Source of the DNA: Linum tenue
Lineage: Eukaryota; Streptophyta; Magnoliopsida; Malpighiales; Linaceae
Length of the DNA: 64,000 bases
Direction of reading: 5' to 3'
Assembly: GCA_946122785.1 (NCBI GenBank)
Contig: CAMGYJ010000002.1
Coordinates: 56,631,703 to 56,695,702, forward strand
The translations under genes were made by a program, and so were the position numbers. The notes under the pieces were generated by a model. It was not told the origin of the DNA and did no database searches. It was given only the letters and a program-made list of their open reading frames with translations. Positions within the stretch are counted from its first letter, which is position 1. Each line of letters opens with the position of its first letter. This document shows positions 20,075-31,339 of this stretch, one piece after another.

Positions 20075-21073
20075 ATGGAAGCCTACCTCGACCATTTGAG
20101 CATCACCCAGCGCCATCTGCTGCGGACTATCCGTACCCGCACCATCTACGAGCACCTGCACCTCGACTTTGCGGTGTTCGATGCTCTTCATGCCAGGCCG
20201 CAGATGGAGACCGCCGTGCGGGCCTATGGTTGGCGGTGCCTTCTCTGCCTCGCCGAGCCGACCTACCAGGAGCTCGTCTGGGAGTTCTATGCTTCCTTCC
20301 GCCACAACCAGAAGGGGAATGCCGAGCACGCTAATGCAGTTCAGTTCACACACGGCGGGGTGGAGCACTCCCTCAGCTACTTGGAGTTCGCCAATGCACT
20401 TAGGCTCAACTCCCCGCACGCCAGCGACGGGCGCCTGCACTTGGACATCATCGATCCGACCGACTTTCCGTGCCAGGCTTATTTCCAGCGGATCTGCCAG
20501 CCTAACCACGTGGACGAGCAATACATCGCGAGCCAGACACGAGCCTCTCTCCTCCGGCCGGAGTGGCGCATCCTCAACCACCTGCTCGCCTGCTCCTACA
20601 CTCCCAGTAAGGGCTCGGCCAACCGGGTCACCCTCCGGACCCTGTTCTTCATGGAGGCGATGGGTCGCTCTGAGGACACCATCCAGCTGGGCTCGGTGCT
20701 CGCCCGGACATTCGGAAAGGCCGCCGCTAGCCAGGACCGCGACCTTGTCTGTGGCCCGGTGATCACCGCCTTGGCCCGCTATTATGAGGTCGACATCACC
20801 GGGATGACCCAGGTCCAAGGACCTACCCCGCTCGGCGAGGCCACCCTCCACGCCCAGCATTTGATGGCTCGCCTCGGACGGCTGCACTGGATTGTGGGTT
20901 TTCCCCGCCCACCTGCACCTCCAGAGGGGGACCAGCCGGAGTCCAGCGCAGCTGGGGGACGCCGGGTTCCCCGCCGTACTATTCCTCGTACCCAGGCTCC
21001 CGCGAGCTCCTCCGCTGCACCCAGATCTCCTTCTCCGGGGTCTCCTCCTCTCGTGGTGGTCTCCTCCAACTGA
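20075..21073 (+). CDS. ATHILA ORF-like protein in env position (left arm), C-terminally truncated
   Basis: The start MEAYLDHLSITQRH was chosen because it follows a good splice acceptor (TGCGTTGCAG then GATC), with an intron probably opening near 19562. The 332-residue product has PTYQELVWEFYASF, VQFTHGGVEHSLSYLEFANA, a PEWRILNHLLACSYTPSKGS region with VTLRTLFFMEAM, and VCGPVITALARYYEVD, which follow the order seen in the plant ATHILA ORF family found 3' of pol. The tail is rich in Pro, Ser and Ala and stops at the palindrome centre. Its role is unknown; an envelope-like function has been suggested for ORFs in this position, and no signal peptide or clear membrane segment is seen here. It is intact as far as it goes. 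Confidence 0.7.
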   Translation: MEAYLDHLSITQRHLLRTIRTRTIYEHLHLDFAVFDALHARPQMETAVRAYGWRCLLCLAEPTYQELVWEFYASFRHNQKGNAEHANAVQFTHGGVEHSLSYLEFANALRLNSPHASDGRLHLDIIDPTDFPCQAYFQRICQPNHVDEQYIASQTRASLLRPEWRILNHLLACSYTPSKGSANRVTLRTLFFMEAMGRSEDTIQLGSVLARTFGKAAASQDRDLVCGPVITALARYYEVDITGMTQVQGPTPLGEATLHAQHLMARLGRLHWIVGFPRPPAPPEGDQPESSAAGGRRVPRRTIPRTQAPASSSAAPRSPSPGSPPLVVVSSN

Positions 21074-21221
21074 TCAGAGATGGGCACCACCACGGGAGGA
21101 GGAGACCCCGGAGCAGGAGATCTGGGTGCAGCGGAGGAGCTCGCGGGAGCTTGGGTAAGAGGAACAGTACGACGGGGAACCCGGCGTCCCCCAGCTGCGC
21201 TGGACTCCGGCTGGTCTCCCT

Positions 21222-22070
21222 CTAGAGGTGCAGGTGGGCGGGGAAAACCCACAATCCAGTGCAGCCGCCCGAGGCGAGCCACCAAATGCTGGGCGCGGAG
21301 GTGGCCTCACCGAGCGAGGTAGGTCCTCGGACTTGGGTCATTCCAGTGATGTCGACCTCATAGTAGCGGGCCAAGGCGGTGATCACCGGGCCACATACAA
21401 GGTCGCGGTCCTGGCTAGCGGTGGCCTTTCCGAATGTCTGGGCGAGCACCGAGCCCAACTGGATGGTGTCCTCAGAGCGACCCATCGCCTCCATGAAGAA
21501 CAGGGTCCGGAGGGTGACCCAGTTGGCCGAGCCCTTACTGGGAGTGTAGGAGCAGGCGAGCAGGTGGTTGAGGATGCGCCACTCCGGCCGGAGGAGAGAG
21601 GCTCGTGTCTGGCTCGCGATGTATTGCTCGTCCACGTGGTTAGGCTGGCAGATCCGCCGGAAATAAGCCTGGCACGGAAAGTCGGTCGGATCGGTGATGT
21701 CCAAGTGCAGGCGCCCGTCGCTGGCGTGCGGGGAGTTGAACCTAAGTGCATTGGCGAACTCCCAGTAGCTGAGGGAGTGCTCCACCCCGCCGAGTGTGAA
21801 CTGAGCTGCATTAGCGTGGTCGGCATTCCCCTTCTGGTTGTGACGGAAGGAAGCATAGAACTCCCAGACGAGCTCCTGGTAGGTCGGCTCGGCGAGGTAG
21901 AGAAGGCGCCGCCAACCATAGGCCCGCACGACGGCCTCCATCTGCGGCCTGGCATGAAGAGCATCGAACACCGCAAAGTCGAGGTGCAGGTGCTCGGAGA
22001 TGGTGCGGGTACGGATAGTCCGCAGCAGATAGCGCTGGGTGATGCTCAAATGGTCGAGGTAGGCTTCCAT
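21222..22070 (-). pseudogene. ATHILA ORF-like protein, inverted copy (right arm)
   Basis: This is the mirror copy of the ORF at 20075-21073, starting MEAYLDHLSITQRY at 22070. It differs by scattered substitutions (for example YEHLHL to SEHLHL). After RLHWIVGF the frame shifts near 21250, so the Pro-rich tail is read in another frame up to the centre. As in the left arm, the natural C-terminus is missing. Confidence 0.7.
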
Positions 22071-22848
22071 GATCCTGCAACGCACAAGAATGGACAAAAT
22101 GGTACACGAGCGAACATAGTCAATGTTAGTCAAAACCACACCGGGAGCCCTCATATCGACAGATATGGACAGTAAACTAGACTCCCGGAGAAAAAGCATA
22201 CCCATCACACGAGAATCACACAACCAAACTCACCGGGGTCCTCAAATCGAGCGATTTGGACAATGGACTAGGCCCCCGGGAAACAAACACCAAATTCAAA
22301 CCAAATAAGCACCAATCGATCAACCACACACAAAACTACAACAAGCCCGTATATAATGCCAACATGCAAATGGTAGGCCGAGGAATTGAAATCCCGAGAG
22401 AAAATATAGCATGCAAAGAAAGCCATCGGCCTACCAAATCGTTCCCAAATTATGCCACATTAACAGTTCTTCACCTAACTCTAGGTATCGATTCTCCAGA
22501 AATAAAATGAAAGGCAAGGAGAACACACCTGGAGACGCAAGTAGACACCGCGAGAGAGGTGAAGAAAGTGGAAGAAAACACCCCATGTCGCCGGAAAACT
22601 CACTGGAGACTCGCCGGAGAACTCGCCGCCGGCGACCCAACCTCGGCCAAACAAGCCCAAACCTCTGGGGAATGTGCTCCTCGATGCCAGGAGCGTGGGG
22701 ATGGTCGCGGTTTGTGATTTGGAGGTCGGGAGGGGGAGTTATGGCCGGAAAATCGAAGGAGAAGAGGAAAGGGGCGATTCTCCGGCGAGGGGGGCGGCTA
22801 GGGTTTTCCAAAAAATGAAATGGATGGAGAGAGGGGGCTGAAATTCGG

Positions 22849-22856
22849 TTTTTATA
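22849..22856 (-). promoter_or_regulatory. TATA box, mirror copy (right arm)
   Basis: The minus strand reads TATAAAAA, the reflection of the TATA box at 19235-19242, with two intact ACACGGCCGTGT palindromes (near 22976 and 23068) and one altered copy (near 22887) on its upstream side. Confidence 0.5.
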
Positions 22857-23224
22857 GGGGGGAGTAAAAACACGGGCGGCCAGAACACAGCCGTGTTCTG
22901 CCCGTGGCGCGCCCGTGCTTTTACAGCCGAGGTCGTGCTCCCCCATATTAAAACACGGGCGGGCTAGGACCAAAACACGGCCGTGTTTTGGAAGCCCAGC
23001 GCCCGTGTTTTTACTGCCGCGAGCCATGCAGATCGAAACTCAAAACACGGGCGGGCAAGGGGGAAAACACGGCCGTGTTTTGACCCCCTGCTGCCCGTGT
23101 TTTCACTGCCGAGCCCAATTTGCTGCAGCAAGCAATACAGTATGATAGCTTTTCCTCATCAAGCTAAGCATTTATGGTCTTTATTATAAAATAGATAATC
23201 GAAGGATGAAGCTACAGTCTTACC

Positions 23225-25543
23225 TTAGCGTTCAAGCGAACTTGCTCCACGTAAAATTACTCCCATAATATCCTTCAGTCCCCAACGAGTTGGCTCCCTC
23301 CAGAAGACACTTTTGACAGGGCCTGAAAAGTAAGGATAATGATCATAGAATCAGAATTCATTGAATAACTATTATTACATTTTAAATTAAAGAAAACTCA
23401 ATGTACAAAACTTAGAACCTGAAGGAGGATATAGCTCTGCAATTTCGCGCAGAAGTGCACACTTCAGTTCTGTAGTCTGTCCGACAATGGTGGCAATATT
23501 ACGTCCGACATCTTCCAAATCAGCTTCAAGTACATCCCATTCATTGTCAAAAATTGGAGAGCGAGGCCGCTTCCCTTCTATTAAAATCACACCGATTTCT
23601 TTCTTCCTCTGCTGAATGATTTCAGCCAGCAAGTGGAGAGTTGCCTCTGCAGTGACATGTTCTATATAATCCTTGTAGAAGGCCGATTTCACAACATGAT
23701 CCATGCTAGAAACAGAAAACCAGTAAACAATATTAAGTAAGTAAATCACCTAAAGAACTAACCGAGGAAGTAGGGCACAGCAAATGAACAGAAAGTCACA
23801 TGCTGGAAGTAACTATACCAGCCACAACAGAAAGAGATGAAACATAACACCAGAAACCAGAAAATAGAGAGAAGCTGAAATAAAAAGCACATGTCCGTTC
23901 ATCTTTATCGTCTACAACTTTTTCGAAGTTAACCTTAAAAGAGTAGGCAAAGATTTTGCAACCAAAACAAAATGCTCAAGCAATTGACAACAGATGTCAA
24001 TATATGCTGTTAACATGTGTTACATGATGAGAGCATCCGCATCCATGGTATATGGTCAATTGAAAATCCTAAATAGCATTCAATATGCAATTACAAAGGG
24101 GATTGCGCCAATATAATAAGTAGCAAGTTAGTTAGGCACACCCAAAACTGCATACAAGTTTCTCGTATGAAAACTTTCTTTCTAACGTTACTGTTTCCAT
24201 TTAGTTAATTCCTTAAACTTAACATACAAGCAAAAGAAGTAAAATTTAAAATGCAGAAGCAGTTACCAATTACTGAGGGAGTGGAGGGAGGGTGGTATGG
24301 CTTCACTGCTGCTCGGAACCCAATAGCTACCTTGCAGCCCCTTGTACCTTGGAATTGGAGTAGTCCAGCAAGAAACCCTTGGCTGGAACACCCGAAGGTG
24401 ATGGACATCAGGCTGCCGTTCTAATTTAGCGCATAACACTAGCTCTTCCCTTCCCAAATCGCAGCACAATAAAGCATTCTTATATTTACCAGTGACCGGA
24501 CTGAAGAAGACAATTTCCGGGTTATGTGGATGGAGAAAAGGTTCATAACAGCCCCCAACTTCATAGTTACAATAATTTGATACCTTGCTCACCAACCCCT
24601 CGCGTTGTTTCGTCCAAGATTTACCGTCCTGTTCCAGTCTCCAAACGCTCAAACGAACCAGTTCGGTTTCATTTTCAACTGCAATGACGTGCAACTTACC
24701 TTGTGAGCCGGAAATATACCACTTTGGTTTCAGATGGAATGCAGAAACGTCAACATAAGTAGGAGGCATATCAAGGCGGAAAGGATTAAACCCAACAACA
24801 AAATTATCAGTAGGCGGGTTAGTAAATTCATGATACTTCCAAAACAACTCCCCATTGCACGAAATTACGCTTCTTCGTCCACTTCTAATACGGTCGTGAC
24901 AGACAAGAGCATCCTTGGTCCATTTTTCAGACTCGGAACAAAACACGTCTAGCTTTATATCTTGGCGAGGTAGATCGGCATCGGCTTGATATAAACACAC
25001 CACCCGAAAGCGATACTCGTAATAAGGAAATGCTTGTTCACCACAGACTTCCTAGGCGCCACCGGAAGAGCGGACCACTGCTTCGTAAACGGATTGCAGA
25101 CCAGGAACGCTATGCTACGTTCCCGATCCTGGTAATCTAAATCCCAAAAGCCGCATAAAACCATGTCTTTGTTGCAATCCCAAACTCTAAAAGAGTCACG
25201 AACTGAACTGGGCATGGGAGGGAGAAAGCTGAGGATGATCGATCGCAGCTCATATGGGTTGTCCGGCATCGGCGGGTGGTTCAGAATCATGGTCTGGTGG
25301 TGAGAAACGAACCGGCTGTTGAAGTGAGGACTGGAGATCAGGGAGCTCCACGGCTTGCACACGAGTTTACACCGACATGCGAATCTCGGGTTGGGGAGAC
25401 GAATCAATCTCTACAAGAAGATCGCCTCCGAGTCTGTTAATTATCATGGGAGGAAGGTTTGCCTCTGAACTGATTCGTTGTCGCTTTGTGGCACAGGAAC
25501 GGAGTCCGATTGACCGTAGGCCACAATCATTGTCCATCCTCAT
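23225..25543 (-). CDS. F-box protein gene, three exons, two compensating frame breaks
   Basis: F-box proteins are substrate receptors of SCF ubiquitin ligases. Exons read 25543-24267, 23705-23419 and 23322-23225. Introns are GTAACT...TTCTAG and GTTCTA...TTTCAG, with phases that join in frame (TG|C and G|GC). The start MRMDNDCGLRS was chosen because it leads in frame to RISSEANLPP and the F-box INRLGGDLLVEI. That frame breaks at 25405, continuing as IRLPNPRFACRCKLVCKPWS, SSPHFNSRFVSHHQ and LVCNPFTKQWSALPVAPR. It breaks back near 25030 to YYEYRFRVVCLYQ and an F-box-associated-type region. The C-terminal exons encode AFYKDYIEHVTAEATLHLLA and end GVILRGASSLER. The two breaks cancel, so either both are sequence errors or the gene is a recent pseudogene. 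Substrate unknown. Confidence 0.75.
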
Positions 25544-25808
25544 GGCGTAGAGAGACGGATTGAAGGAATATAAGGCCGGCGACGTAGGAGTAAGGATTCG
25601 GTGGTAGCGAGCTTGGGATTACGACGGAGAAACCGAGAGATGGAGCAATCTGGACGCGTATTTTTCCTTTTGTGTCTGTATGAAACGAAATCCCAAATGC
25701 TTACTCATATATTTATACTGCGGCTGCTGCTATGTTAAGGGGTGCTCGGGTAGTAGGGTTTCCTTTAGGATAAGTGAAAACTAATGGAGAGCGGATACCT
25801 TCGTCAAT
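25544..25808 (-). other. 5' UTR and promoter interval of the F-box gene
   Basis: A 265-bp gap between the F-box start and the LINE. It contains the TATA-like box above and a pyrimidine-containing leader. Confidence 0.5.
25710..25717 (-). promoter_or_regulatory. Probable TATA box of the F-box gene
   Basis: The minus strand reads TATAAATA about 165 bases before the chosen ATG, followed by a plausible 5' leader. It is the only core promoter candidate in the short gap between this gene and the LINE array. Confidence 0.55.
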
Positions 25809-25976
25809 ATGATGCTCAATAGGAAAGAAGGGATTCACCAATCTCCATCATCTAAAAAGAGAATGGAACCTCCACAAACACTATTCACCACTATTTTATT
25901 TCCCCCACCTGGGTTTTACATCGAGATTTATCAACCAAAAATCTTCACTGCTTCCAGTAATGGAGCCTTCACAAAC

Positions 25977-28366
25977 ATGGCCGACATGGCCGACAACCAG
26001 ATCAATCAATATCGGGGTAGGAGCAGAAGAGATAGAGGTAGAGAAGGATTCAGAGCTACGCATGCAAGGCAGAGGGGTGCAGAACAAGCAAGCAAATGGA
26101 TTGGGGGGAAGAGATGGCAATCATGGCCATGGAAATCTCCGCCTAGAAAGAAGAAGAGAAGAAAGAAAGGAGAGTTGACTAAAGCAGATCGGAGCTCTAA
26201 TGCAAACTCTGGTGGCGACATAGAAAAGAGGGAATATCAAATTGCAGGAGGAGACAATCTGAGCATTAATGTGGCGCATAGATCGAGTGAATATTTACGG
26301 CTTGGAGCAGAGGAGAGGGGGAACGGGAGACGGGGGAGCAAGAAACACAGAGCAGCAGCCATAAGTGAGAGGGGGAGAAACCAGGTGAATCATTATAAAC
26401 TCAGAAGGGGGAAAGATAGTGGAGACCCTGCGCAGGCTGCATTCAATGAAAGGAAATCTGAGAAGGCAAAACTCGGCACTGTGGATGGATGTGCTAGACG
26501 GCGACTACATCCCAGTGGTAAGAGAGTGAAGCTAGGGAGACAGAAGGGTTTAAAGGTCTCCATCAAGATGGCAAGAGAGATGGGTACTGAGCATTTAATC
26601 ACCCCAGTCGGAGAGAAGGGCTCGATAGGGGAGTATTTAAGGGGAGTGGGAGTCCCAATTGTGGTCATCTCTATCCCCAGATACAAAGCTAGAAACAAAC
26701 TCATAAAAAAGGAGAGAGTGCGAGAAAGGAGAAAAGAAAAACCCAGATTTCCACTAGAAGTTTCAGAGGACGTAGCAATGGAGAGGAACCAGGAAGGAGT
26801 GAGAGGGGTGCATAATCATCTCATCATCAACCTTCAGCCTCAGGTCGTTGGGGCTAGGGGATCAGGAATGGCAATGCTGCTCGGAAAATGGATCACAGAC
26901 TCAAAAGTTGGACTCTTCAAAGCCAGGAACTCGGTGGCAAGCAAATGGCGACTATTTGGAGAGGTGGAGACATCAAAGGAAGATGAGAACTTGTTTGTAC
27001 ACACGTTCGAGAATGCGGCGAAGAGAGATGCAGTTTGGAAAGGACGACCATGGAATATAGGCAATGCACTGGTAGCTGTCAAGAAGTGGGATGGCGAAGG
27101 AAGCGTGAAAGAGGTGGATTTCTCAACAGTCACCATGTGGGTTCAACTGCATGACCTCCCCCAATCTCTGAAGTTTGAAGAAACCATCAGGGCGGTGGCG
27201 GAATACATCTTCCCAGTGTTCCATGGGATAGACAGATCCAACATCCAACACCGGGGTTGGAGGAAATTTATCAGAATCCAGGTGGAAGTCAACATTGAAG
27301 ACCCGATTCCCATCGGATTTGAATACCCATGCGGGGAGAGATCAGCTTGGATCGGCTTCAAGTACGAGAGAGTTATGGATTTGTGCTATTTCTGTGGGCG
27401 ATTGGGCCATGTGATGCAGAACTGCCTGTTCAGAGAAGAGAGTAGAAGGAAGGGACTAAGCATTGAGGCATCAGAGGTATACACGGCGGCACTGAAAGCA
27501 GGGCACGACTCTACGGCGAATACCCCGCCGGCTTCGTTCCGCCGCCGCCATGCGGCCCAGGTGGAAGAAGGCCTGAGGAGGGAGAGGGAGCTCATTTTAC
27601 GAGGAAGAAGGGAAAAGTCAGCTCAACTGACGCTGTCCCCCGCTGACATCAGGATGGAAATCAACTGCCCACCTGGCTTCGGGTACCTGCAAAGGGGGGC
27701 GTCGTCAAGCAATTTCAGGGAACAGGATGGGAGACAAATGTACGGTGAGACAGGGAAGGAGTCAGTAAGTACACCCCAAAGACTGGAGTTTGACCTCGAG
27801 GCAACAACAGAAGCAATCCAGTCTTCACTGGTTCTCAACGAAGGTGGACCTAGCTGGAGGGAAAGAGAAGAGGGCCACAGACCAACCGAGGACAGGCAGG
27901 GGCTGATGGAGATGGGCCAACAGCTAAGCTTAGCTGGGCCCAGGATCGAAAGTGGAAGGGAGGCCCAGGAAGAGGGGGAAAAGAAGGAGCCCAGCCCACC
28001 AACCTCACCAACAAGGGGAGCTATTGGGACTATCATCCAAGAAGCCCAATATGCAGTCCAACTAATTAGGGGGGAGCCCCCCTCAGTGAACCAGGCCAAC
28101 CCACTGAAAAAAAAAGAAAGGCCGATCAAGGCCAGAGCGGGGAAGAAATCTCACCAGCGCTATCAAACCTTTCTAACTTTAGTGTTGATTGTGTTGAGTT
28201 TAACCCAGGTCAAGAAGAGCAGGGGAAGGGCAGAAGGAGACAAGTGTATAGGAGGAGTATCGCAGCAATAACAGCAGCAGAGAAGCATTCCGAGGAGGGC
28301 CATGATCCGATCTCGAGGGCAGCGGTGGCAAGCCTGGAGCCGCCTCCAGAAGCATCAGGCTACTAA
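25977..28366 (+). pseudogene. LINE ORF1, copy 1 (DUF4283-like and CCHC zinc knuckle)
   Basis: ORF1 proteins of plant L1-type LINEs bind the element RNA. The ATG chosen gives MADMADNQINQYRGRSRRDR; the frame is open upstream to 25809. A basic N-terminus is followed by a DUF4283-like domain (from about WITDSKVGLFKARNSVASKW to WIGFKYERV), then the knuckle CYFCGRLGHVMQNC, which fits CX2CX4HX4C, and a Glu/Arg-rich tail. At 28107-28115 a run of nine A puts the last part out of frame, so this copy reads to 28271; in copy 3 ten A keep the frame to a stop matching 28366. This is the only copy with the full N-terminus because the repeat unit begins inside this ORF. Confidence 0.88.
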
Positions 28367-30094
28367 GCTTGAACTGTCGAGGATTTGGCCAATCCGCTAC
28401 AAGAAGCTTCTGCAAGAATCTCTGTCGCAGATTTCGGCCATCAATCTTCTTCCTGATGGAAACAAAACAAGAGGAAGGCTTCATGGAGGAGAAGAGGAGA
28501 AGATTGAAGTTTTCAAGTTTGGAGTATTTTAGCCCTAGTCAAGGCGGAAGTGGATTAGCCTTATGGTGGAACGAGAATGTATCGATCAGGGTGATTGATA
28601 TGTCTAGATTCTACTTGGATGTTTGTATTAGCTGGGGTAGCAATGTATGCTACTATACTTTTGTTCACGCTCCCACCACATCGGTGGAGAGAAGAGCTTT
28701 CTGGGACAAACTCACCTCCTTGAGGGACAGGGGGGATGAGGAGTGGCTTCTTGTAGGAGATTTTAACGCTGTCTTGTCGGATTTTGAGAAGCAGGGGCGA
28801 TGCCCCCATTAGAAATGAAAATCGTGCACCTTTCAAGTATTTTGTGGAGCAGAATGGCCTCATTGACCTGGGGTTTAATGGACCAATCTTCACGTGGAAG
28901 AATATGCAGAGAGGGGAAGAAGGGATTAGGGAGAGACCTGACCGAGCCCTATGTTCCCCGTCTTGGGGCCTAAAATTTGAGAGAGCAAAGGTCTTCCACG
29001 AAGTTTTCGTGGAATCTGACCATTGCCCCATTATAGTGGATTTTGACATGTTGGAAGCGAAGAAAGATGTCCCATTTCGTTTTGATAAGAGATGGAGGTT
29101 TGAGAAAGAGTGTATTAAAATTGTCAAAGATTGTTGGGAGAAGGAAGGGGATATGATGAACAGTCTCAATAACTGTAAGGCTCAGCTTGAGAAATGGGCG
29201 AAGAAGGACAGGCAGGAAAAAAGTAAAAGAGAAGAGGAGATTAAGCAGAGACTTCTACAGATACAAGAGATGGACGATTTCAGCTCTCACCTCGATGAAG
29301 AACGCCATCTTGGAAATGAACTTTGTGTTATGTGGGAAAAGGAGGAGGAGTTTTGGCTCCAGGTTTCCAGAGTGAACTGGCTGCAAGGAGGAGACCAAAA
29401 CTCGACCTTTTTCCACGCGGCATGCATTCAGAGGAAGAAAACAAATAGGATAAATAGACTGAAAAATAGGATGGGAGACTGGATTGATGACCAGGACACT
29501 CTTAAACACATGGCAACAGACTTCTATCATAGCTTATTCAAGGCTAGAGACCTCAATGAGATACGGTTTGACATGGAAGGATTCCCCAAGCTGGTCACAG
29601 AAGAAATGAATTCAGATTTGGGAAAGGAGTTGAATAATGATGAGATAAAAGAAGCGGTTTTCTCGTTGGGGGCCGCTAAGGCTCCTAGGCCGGATGGGTT
29701 CCCAGGCCACTTCTATCGTAGATTCTGGAAAATTTGTGAGGCCAAGTTTTGTGAGGAAATCCGAGCTTTCTTCAGGACATCCAAAATTCCAGATGGATGG
29801 AACGATACGTTCATCACTATCATCCCAAAGATTGATGCTCCAGAAGAGTTGGGGCAATTTAGACCCATTAGTTGCTGTAAATTCAGGTATAAAGTTATAA
29901 CGAAGATCTTGGCTATCAGAATTCAGAGGTGGCTGCCTGTGCTGATCAATGAAGTACAGTCGGCTTTCACGGGGGGAAGGCAGATTCAGGACAATATCGT
30001 TATTGTCCATGAAGTGTTGAACCACTTTAAGAAACACAAGACTGGTCGTAAAAGAGACATGATGATCTTTACCTCGACTTGTGTGGAGGGTTGA
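28354..30094 (+). pseudogene. LINE ORF2, copy 1: endonuclease and partial reverse transcriptase
   Basis: It overlaps the ORF1 stop. The apurinic endonuclease starts LLSLNCRGFG (the canonical W is replaced by L here), with FLMETKQ, WLLVGDFNAVLSDFEKQG, then a frameshift near 28795, then FKYFVEQNGLIDLGFNGPIF, RPDRALCSPSW and VFVESDHCPI. The RT region shows WLQGGDQNSTFFHAA, LGAAKAPRPDGFPGHFYRRF, FRPISCCKFRYKVITKILA and EVQSAFTGGRQIQDNI. It ends near 30083 just at the first catalytic region, so the palm core with the YADD-type motif, the zinc region and RNase H are gone. All three copies share the frameshift, so the LINE was dead before it was multiplied. Confidence 0.88.
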
Positions 30095-30420
30095 TAATCG
30101 GTCAGAACATATTGTATTTTAGTGCTTATTATATGTTTGAGCATATTGCGGCTAGTTTTAGAGCTCGCTAATCCTGGAATGGTTTAAAAAACCATTACCG
30201 CATAGTGCCATGAGTTTGATGTATTACAGGTGAAGAAAACACGAAAAGATGGTAGCTTGCTGGTTGCGGAAGCAAAGGTAAAAAGGGGAAATTGCACAGG
30301 CAAACAATCATTAGCATGTTTGAGCTTAAATCACTAGTGGAATAATTATTGGGTTGCTGGCCCAACTAAATTACCAGCGGAACCGGGCCGGGCCTTTATG
30401 CTTCTAGCGTAGAAGGAAGT
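30095..30420 (+). mobile_element. LTR-like segment after the truncated LINE, copy 1
   Basis: Right after the LINE breaks off, the sequence becomes TGATAATCGGTCAGAACATA, then TTAGTGCTTATTATATG, AGCTCGCTAATCCTGGAATG and TACAGGTGAAGAAAACACG, wording like the start of a plant gypsy LTR. A companion end was not found; it may continue after the MITE at 31141-31330. It could be a solo LTR or LTR scrap. Equivalent segments are at 35452-35777 and 40809-41134. Confidence 0.35.
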
Positions 30421-31140
30421 AGGGATGGCAATGGGGCGGGTTTGCCTAAACCATCTCCATCCCCACTTTCAAATATTCAAACCCATACCCATGTTGGGAG
30501 TGTTTTCCAAACTCATGCTCATACTCGTGGGTTTCGGGTACCCATAGATAATACCCGCCCCGTATATCCAACACCTAATATTTAATATATAAAATTTTAA
30601 TTATAACACTAAACACCTACTATATCATGAAGTCGACAAAGAGACAATCATTCTTAACACGGTTCAAAGCATCTTATCCTAAAGCATCCGTTAATCCATA
30701 AGATAAAATACAATGTAATCCAAATCAATTACTCTCTTACTCTAATACATCTATTAAGTAATAACTAATTAACATAATCTTGTTAACCATCGAAACAATC
30801 AAAGAGTGAAGGGAGAGTTGAGGAAAAAGAATTGAGTTTTGATTTGGCTAGCCATCCAATTACATTTCTACAAAATATTTTCTTAAGTTACCCTCACTAT
30901 TATAGATAGATTACAGTTTAATCAATTTATTTTTTATATTTGAAGAAATTATCCTAATGGGGCCGGTATGGGTATGGGTATGGGGCGGGACAGGCTAAAA
31001 CCATACCCGCCCCTTACCCATCAAAAGTTTTGCGGGTTTTACCCATACTCGCCCCACCCCCGGTCAAAGCGGGGATTCCCCGCGTTGACTGGGTCGAGGG
31101 CGGACGGGTACCCGCAGTCATGAATTTGATTGCCATCCCT
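30421..31140. mobile_element. hAT-type MITE with GGGCGGGT/GGGTATGG repeats, copy 1
   Basis: Ends AGGGATGGCAAT and ATTGCCATCCCT are perfect inverted repeats, shared with the element at 55162. The subterminal parts are G-rich words (GGGGCGGG, GGGTATGGGTATGG). Flanks GGAAGT and GGAAGG are only similar, so the 8-bp duplication is not proven. Confidence 0.7.
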
Positions 31141-31339
31141 GGAAGGGAACAAAGGGATTAAATTGGACCAGAGTGCCTTGAAGGGGGCATTATTGTTGAT
31201 TTAATTTGACCAAGTTGTTTGTCCTTTCCTAAAAAGGAGAAGGCCAATTAACTTGGAGGGGAAACGCACTATTTGAACTTTGAACAAGGAACAGGATCCG
31301 ATTAATCGGCTGGATAGATTTGGAGCAAAGCAATTTCAG
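31141..31339. other. Spacer between MITE and MULE half, copy 1
   Basis: Non-coding; possibly the rest of the LTR-like segment split by the MITE. It ends with CAATTTCAG, the left target-site copy of the MULE. Equivalents lie at 36497-36695 and 41854-42052. Confidence 0.4.

Larger units (their letters stand above)
18968..23122. repeat. 4.15-kb near-perfect palindrome (two arms of about 2.05 kb)
   Basis: Starting with CAAATTGGGCTCGGCAGTG at 18968, the left arm reads through a GC-rich promoter-like region, a leader and an ORF to about 21070. From there the same sequence runs backwards to 23122 (end CACTGCCGAGCCCAATTTG). There is almost no spacer. The left arm has one extra 53-bp direct duplication (19745-19797 and 19798-19850); other differences are scattered substitutions. 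The centre cuts the ORF before its natural C-terminus, so neither arm contains the ORF 3' end or an LTR. Confidence 0.92.

Noticed and set aside
19970..20887. Long minus-strand open frame opposite the env-position ORF
   Set aside because: It is the antisense shadow of the ORF at 20075-21073, kept open by GC-rich codon composition; it has no recognisable protein motifs of its own.
21228..22175. Long plus-strand open frame in the right palindrome arm
   Set aside because: Antisense shadow of the mirrored ORF at 21222-22070.
25809..25976. Upstream ATG for LINE ORF1 at 25809
   Set aside because: The frame is open, but MADMADNQINQ at 25977 is a more typical LINE ORF1 start and the added residues resemble nothing; kept only as an alternative.
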